Assembly (NCBI GenBank): GCA_964446585.1 | Contig: CAYUPI010000046.1 | Location: forward strand, 1-44,296 | Length of the DNA stretch: 44,296 nt | Reading direction: 5' to 3' | DNA from: CAYUPI01 sp964446585 | GTDB lineage: Bacteria > Verrucomicrobiota > Verrucomicrobiia > Limisphaerales > UBA8199 | Shown here: one piece after another, positions 42,101 through 44,296 of the stretch | Layout: the number at the start of each line of letters is the position of its first letter | Position numbering within the stretch: the stretch's first letter is position 1 | The notes under the pieces: generated by a model | Told to the model about the DNA's origin: nothing | The model's input: the letters and a program-made list of their open reading frames with translations, nothing else | The model's database searches: none | Program-made: the position numbers and the translations under genes

Positions 42101-42624
42101 AAGCCAAGTATGTTGCTGCCTAGCGCCAAGGTCCGGCCGCTCTGCACGTTCCATACCTGAGCGCCAGCCAGCAACGTCAATCCGATGAGGTTTGTGGCAT
42201 TCTGCGTGGCCGCACTCATGTCAATCCCTCCCGTGCCCAGAGTGAGCGTGTTGCCCGAACTAATCGTAACTGCGCCGCCAGGATTGGCGATGACCACGCC
42301 CAGCCAGCTTAAGTCAGCTCCCATCGAGACAGCGTTGGCCCCGGTCACAGTAGCCTCCCACTTAGCCATGTCTGCCGAGCCCGGCGCCTGCCCTCCAACC
42401 CAGCTTGTGGCCAGGTTTAGGTTGATAGTGTTGTTGGTCTTTATCACCGTCGCGGCAGGCGACGCCATCACTGACAACAGCAAAAGGCTGCAAACGGTCA
42501 GCGGTCCAATGAGCCCGCCGGTACTGTGCGCTGCGCCGTGAACCAGTGTCCAAAGCGGGAGCGCCGGAGCCCGGTGAGTGTGGTTTTCATGACGGATTGA
42601 ATTGGATTGTTTATCGGCATCCAT
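39145..42624 (-). CDS. Giant exported beta-helix protein with autotransporter-associated repeats
   Basis: Predicted surface protein of 1159 residues. ATG 42624 has a GGA about ten bases upstream; the open frame before it overlaps other sequence and is not used. A long n-region precedes the signal hydrophobic stretch (GPLTVCSLLLLSVMASPAA, near residue 50). Residues about 60-660 are beta-strand repeats of the autotransporter-associated (PATR) kind, for example TNTFSGVTSIAGGALTLG and TNTYTGPTAINNGTLLATNSL. A right-handed beta-helix region (about 675-1060) starts with DTGSGSLRQALQDASDLAGDTIAFD and has many GGGI turns. It ends with the choice-of-anchor Q-like SPAIDKGNSSGLTSDQRG. The last 70 residues are the lineage's C-terminal module (YALERIDDLSSGSW...RGFYRG). 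No translocator barrel is present, so export is not by a classic autotransporter. Confidence 0.82.
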   Translation of the reverse strand: MDADKQSNSIRHENHTHRAPALPLWTLVHGAAHSTGGLIGPLTVCSLLLLSVMASPAATVIKTNNTINLNLATSWVGGQAPGSADMAKWEATVTGANAVSMGADLSWLGVVIANPGGAVTISSGNTLTLGTGGIDMSAATQNATNLIGLTLLAGAQVWNVQSGRTLALGSNILGFTRTAGATVSVAGAGTVAAMMKGLTNDLSLPTPGILGPWATIGANSQTNYATLSSGMIMAYTGVSSPFNWPATSLGTNWDVTALSSAISLSHSANTVRYTGAAGSQTNGTSSADVTLTLNGLMNAGLGALTLVKGGTGAGTGLVIGTNRELVLNAATAPIIINMPVFDNAAGTSALTVAGTNGVTLSATNTFSGVTSIAGGALTLGSPAALQNSILNYDNLGGTLSFATNTSATLAGLTGAQNLGLTNAFSAAVTLTVTNTASMTYSGVLFGSGGLVKQGTGTLTLVRTNTYTGPTAINNGTLLATNSLASASVLVAGGRFALSGAGSVACTNLEVASGATFDVSGLSSTFTLSGGQSLVGRGTVTGSVATASLGASIYPGKSGLVGTLTCTNTLNLSAGGAAYFDLSGVFNSGNDKIVVGQNLSLARTNSIHLNALTGGGILATNGDYVLFAVSGTTTMASTPLLVWDGTLPANYDHYSLLKSGNNVVLHYNSSRVVPMTLEVANLNDTGSGSLRQALQDASDLAGDTIAFDPGVTGKIVLTNGGLLVAKPITISGPGAQLLVISGNSAHRVFHFTNSTAFTNPTIISVSGLTICDGRLLGTNGAVGKNGEDVKGAGILNEATLTLAGCVISNNIATAGQGGPTNQFGDSGNGGNASGGGIESSGPLAMSQCSVVSNAATGGLPGPTADGGQGYGGGIYCEGSDVPTILTACTISGNKANAGPGDVPGFGAGGGIYTYNALQLTNCTVANNAAIGGGIDEGGGIDSYAPGLILRSCTLSGNQADYGGGLRNFNGDLGNTIVAGNSASFGPDCDGPIVSSDYNLIQNTNGCTFTGTTTHNIIGQTPLLGALQDNGGPTPTMALLAGSPAIDKGNSSGLTSDQRGGVRPFEKSVANASGGDGSDIGAFEVGSYFLLTSLQLAGNDVRVSFTTDAGNSYALERIDDLSSGSWTNVMTNIVGTGSIITATNFGAGGLPRGFYRGQALP

Positions 42625-42706
42625 GATGAGTATTCCGTGTGTCTTTCTTGATTGTCTGGGGACTCCGTTTCCGCATTTTCTTTGTAGCACAAAACCGGCC
42701 AGGGTG

Positions 42707-42955
42707 TCACGGAGAAAGGATGCGATAAAAGCGCCGAGCGTAACTGCCAGTGTCAGCAAAACTGAAAACACCGTTACCCAAGTCAGTCGCCAATGCGATG
42801 TCCATCCACTGGACCAGGTCCGTCGAGGCTCGAACGGCATAAACCTGCGCGCTCTGGGCCTGTTTCAAATTGACATCAGGGAGTTGCACGTTCTCACAGG
42901 CCGCGAAGCTCGGGGTGATCCCGCTCCAATTCCGCAAATCGGCTTTGCCATTCAC
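42707..42955 (-). pseudogene. Orphan C-terminal module (remnant of an exported protein)
   Basis: The frame ends with a clear copy of the lineage's C-terminal module (VYAVRASTDLVQWMDIALATD ... RRFYRILSP), but no exported protein precedes it. The only ATG (42955) lies 62 bases inside the kinase gene, in another frame. It is most simply the leftover tail of a lost gene. It could instead be translated by coupling to the kinase, but it has no signal peptide. Confidence 0.55.
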
Positions 42956-44296
42956 TGGCTAGCGACCTCGAACGCTCACCGTCGGCCCAAGCCGAGTAGA
43001 GCTCGATACCTCGCCTCGCGAGCCAGTGTCTAAGATAGAAGGATTCAGTGGGCAGCCGTGATGCAATGTCCCAAGCTTCGAGCAGCAACGGCTCGGCCTC
43101 GCTATATCGCTTCTGGGGCACCAGGCCCTGGACCATGTAGAAGAGATGCCAGGCCAACTCCGGATCATCCTTTGGGAGCAACCGGCGTTTCAACTCCAAC
43201 GAATAACCGAACAGCGCATCGGCTTCCGCGTTTCGGCTTTGCTGGTTGCGGGCGGTGGCCAGCCAGCCCATGGTAATCGCCGAATCGAGATCATTCGTCG
43301 AGGAATGCTTCTGCTTCAGCCGCAGAGATTCCTCGAAACAACCAGCCGCCTCATCAGCGTGCGCTTCTGAATCCAACAAAGCGTTGCCCAGCGCGTTCAC
43401 CGCGGAAAAAACCAACTCGCTATCTGCTCCATAGACCTCCTTTTTGAGCGCCACAACCTCGCGCAACGTGGCGATAGCGGCCGGATAGTCACGCGCCCGC
43501 TTCAGAGCATTACCCATATTCTGAAGTGCCCGCATCGTCCGAGGGTCGCGGTTGCCAAATCGCTTCCGGCAAGTTTGCAAAACCTCATCCAGCAGCATCC
43601 TCGTTTCGCTCGATTTATTGGCGTTTTCCAAGGCCAGCGCGAGGGCAAATTCAGCGTCGAGCGTGTCGGTATGTTGGTCACCGAATAATCTGCGACGCAG
43701 CGTCCAGGCGGCCCTCAACTGTTGTTCTCCAGCCTCGCCCAGATTCAACGCAACATAGACTTGACCCACCACCAATCGCAACTGCGCCTCTACCTCCGGC
43801 TGGTCTTTAAATTCGCGATCCAACCGCTTTGCGGTCTGATCGACCATATCCCGAAGCAGGCTGGTGTCGCGGCCCCTGGCCACCGCAGGTTTGGCGCCTT
43901 CCAACATGCTCGCCAGGAACGTCGCCACCTGCTGGCTTTTGGCCGCCTCAATCGCGGCCTTCTGAGCGTTCGTCTGAGCCGTCATGCGCGCCCGGTTGAT
44001 CCGAAATGCCGCGATAGGTGAGCCAATGGCCACTACAGCCAGCAGGGCCGCGGCGGCGGCGAGCGAAAGCGCCAGAGCCGGCTTGCGGCGGCACCAGCGC
44101 GTCAGCCTCGCCGGCGGCCCAATCGGCCGGGCTCGAATCGGTTCATCACTCAGAAACCGGCCCAATTCATCGGCCAGCTCCTGCGCCATCCTGTACCTGC
44201 GATTTTGGTCTTTCTCCAAACACTTTAGACAAATCGTTTCCAGGTCGCGCGGCACTCCTGGATTCAACAGCCGCGGCGACACGGCTTCCCTTTCCG
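42894..44296 (-). CDS. Ser/Thr protein kinase with TPR repeats (5' end outside the window)
   Basis: Partial: the frame is open to the right edge. Visible first is the end of a kinase C-lobe (SPRLLNPGVPRDLETICLKCLEKDQNRRY, then ELADELGRFLSDEPIRARPIG), the diagnostic C-lobe tail of the Planctomycetes/Verrucomicrobia kinases. One membrane helix follows (ALALSLAAAAALLAVVAIG, about 70 residues in). The remainder, about 350 residues, is helical TPR-type repeat (EAGEQQLRAAWTLRRRLFGDQHTDT, ALQNMGNALKRARDYPAAIATLREVV), so the TPRs lie on the other side of the membrane from the kinase. The catalytic lysine and HRD loop are not in the window. Confidence 0.88.
   Translation of the reverse strand, partial: EREAVSPRLLNPGVPRDLETICLKCLEKDQNRRYRMAQELADELGRFLSDEPIRARPIGPPARLTRWCRRKPALALSLAAAAALLAVVAIGSPIAAFRINRARMTAQTNAQKAAIEAAKSQQVATFLASMLEGAKPAVARGRDTSLLRDMVDQTAKRLDREFKDQPEVEAQLRLVVGQVYVALNLGEAGEQQLRAAWTLRRRLFGDQHTDTLDAEFALALALENANKSSETRMLLDEVLQTCRKRFGNRDPRTMRALQNMGNALKRARDYPAAIATLREVVALKKEVYGADSELVFSAVNALGNALLDSEAHADEAAGCFEESLRLKQKHSSTNDLDSAITMGWLATARNQQSRNAEADALFGYSLELKRRLLPKDDPELAWHLFYMVQGLVPQKRYSEAEPLLLEAWDIASRLPTESFYLRHWLARRGIELYSAWADGERSRSLASEWQSRFAELERDHPELRGL

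Overview
The window looks like a chromosomal segment of a Verrucomicrobiota bacterium, most likely of the Pedosphaera/Limisphaerales lineage (former subdivision 3). This is inferred from gene style, not from a marker phylogeny. The signs are exported proteins ending in a short module of the type '(S/T)xDL...W...RFYR', autotransporter-associated beta-strand repeats, a sigma-70 factor fused to a membrane segment and a pseudopilin-like tail, a Planctomycetes/Verrucomicrobia-type Ser/Thr kinase with TPRs, moderately high GC, and several families of short palindromic or tandem repeats between and inside genes.

Layout. 1-1299: a complete IS256-family insertion sequence whose left end is the first base of the window. 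It sits against (and probably cut) the 5' end of a W/Y-P-F-F repeat envelope protein that leads into an MCE lipid-transport operon (mlaE, mlaF, mlaD; to 5473). 5702-7822: a secreted protein with six IPT/TIG domains, followed 300 bp later by a strong terminator hairpin. 8173-10971 (minus): operon kamA (lysine 2,3-aminomutase), nth (endonuclease III), lplA-like ligase, with a good sigma-70 promoter and an operator-like inverted repeat upstream and a perfect 24-bp palindrome inside. 11206-15072 (minus): hybrid histidine kinase, FmdB-type zinc ribbon, and an exported protein resembling a metallopeptidase that has lost its HExxH. 15531-19103: thioredoxin-like protein, carA behind a structured leader, an FHA membrane protein, and hemB on the other strand. 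19255-21180: two convergent exported proteins, the second with an OB-fold and the first possibly so. 21276-23734: the sigma-factor fusion and its partner. 23808-29909: isochorismatase-ThuA fusion, DUF4230 protein, and a very large beta-propeller/DUF4091 protein. 30032-30545: a MazF-type toxin-antitoxin pair. 30680-32796 (minus): rpmB (L28) followed by a GH29 alpha-L-fucosidase. 32976-35452: DUF1015 protein and a NifS-type cysteine desulfurase. 35612-38645 (minus): esterase, eboE, eboC. 39145-42624 (minus): giant beta-helix/autotransporter-like protein. 42894 to the right edge (minus): the C-terminal part of a Ser/Thr kinase with TPRs.

Housekeeping genes (carA, hemB, nth, rpmB, cysteine desulfurase) are interleaved with lineage-type accessory genes. 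The only clear mobile gene is the IS256 transposase. No rRNA, tRNA or CRISPR array was recognised. The most interesting points are the sigma-factor/pseudopilin pair, the repeat protein joined to the Mla operon and hit by the IS, the carA leader with overlapping helices, the kamA operator, and repeat elements that have entered coding frames (eboE, the cysteine desulfurase tail, the N-terminus of the 1237-residue protein).
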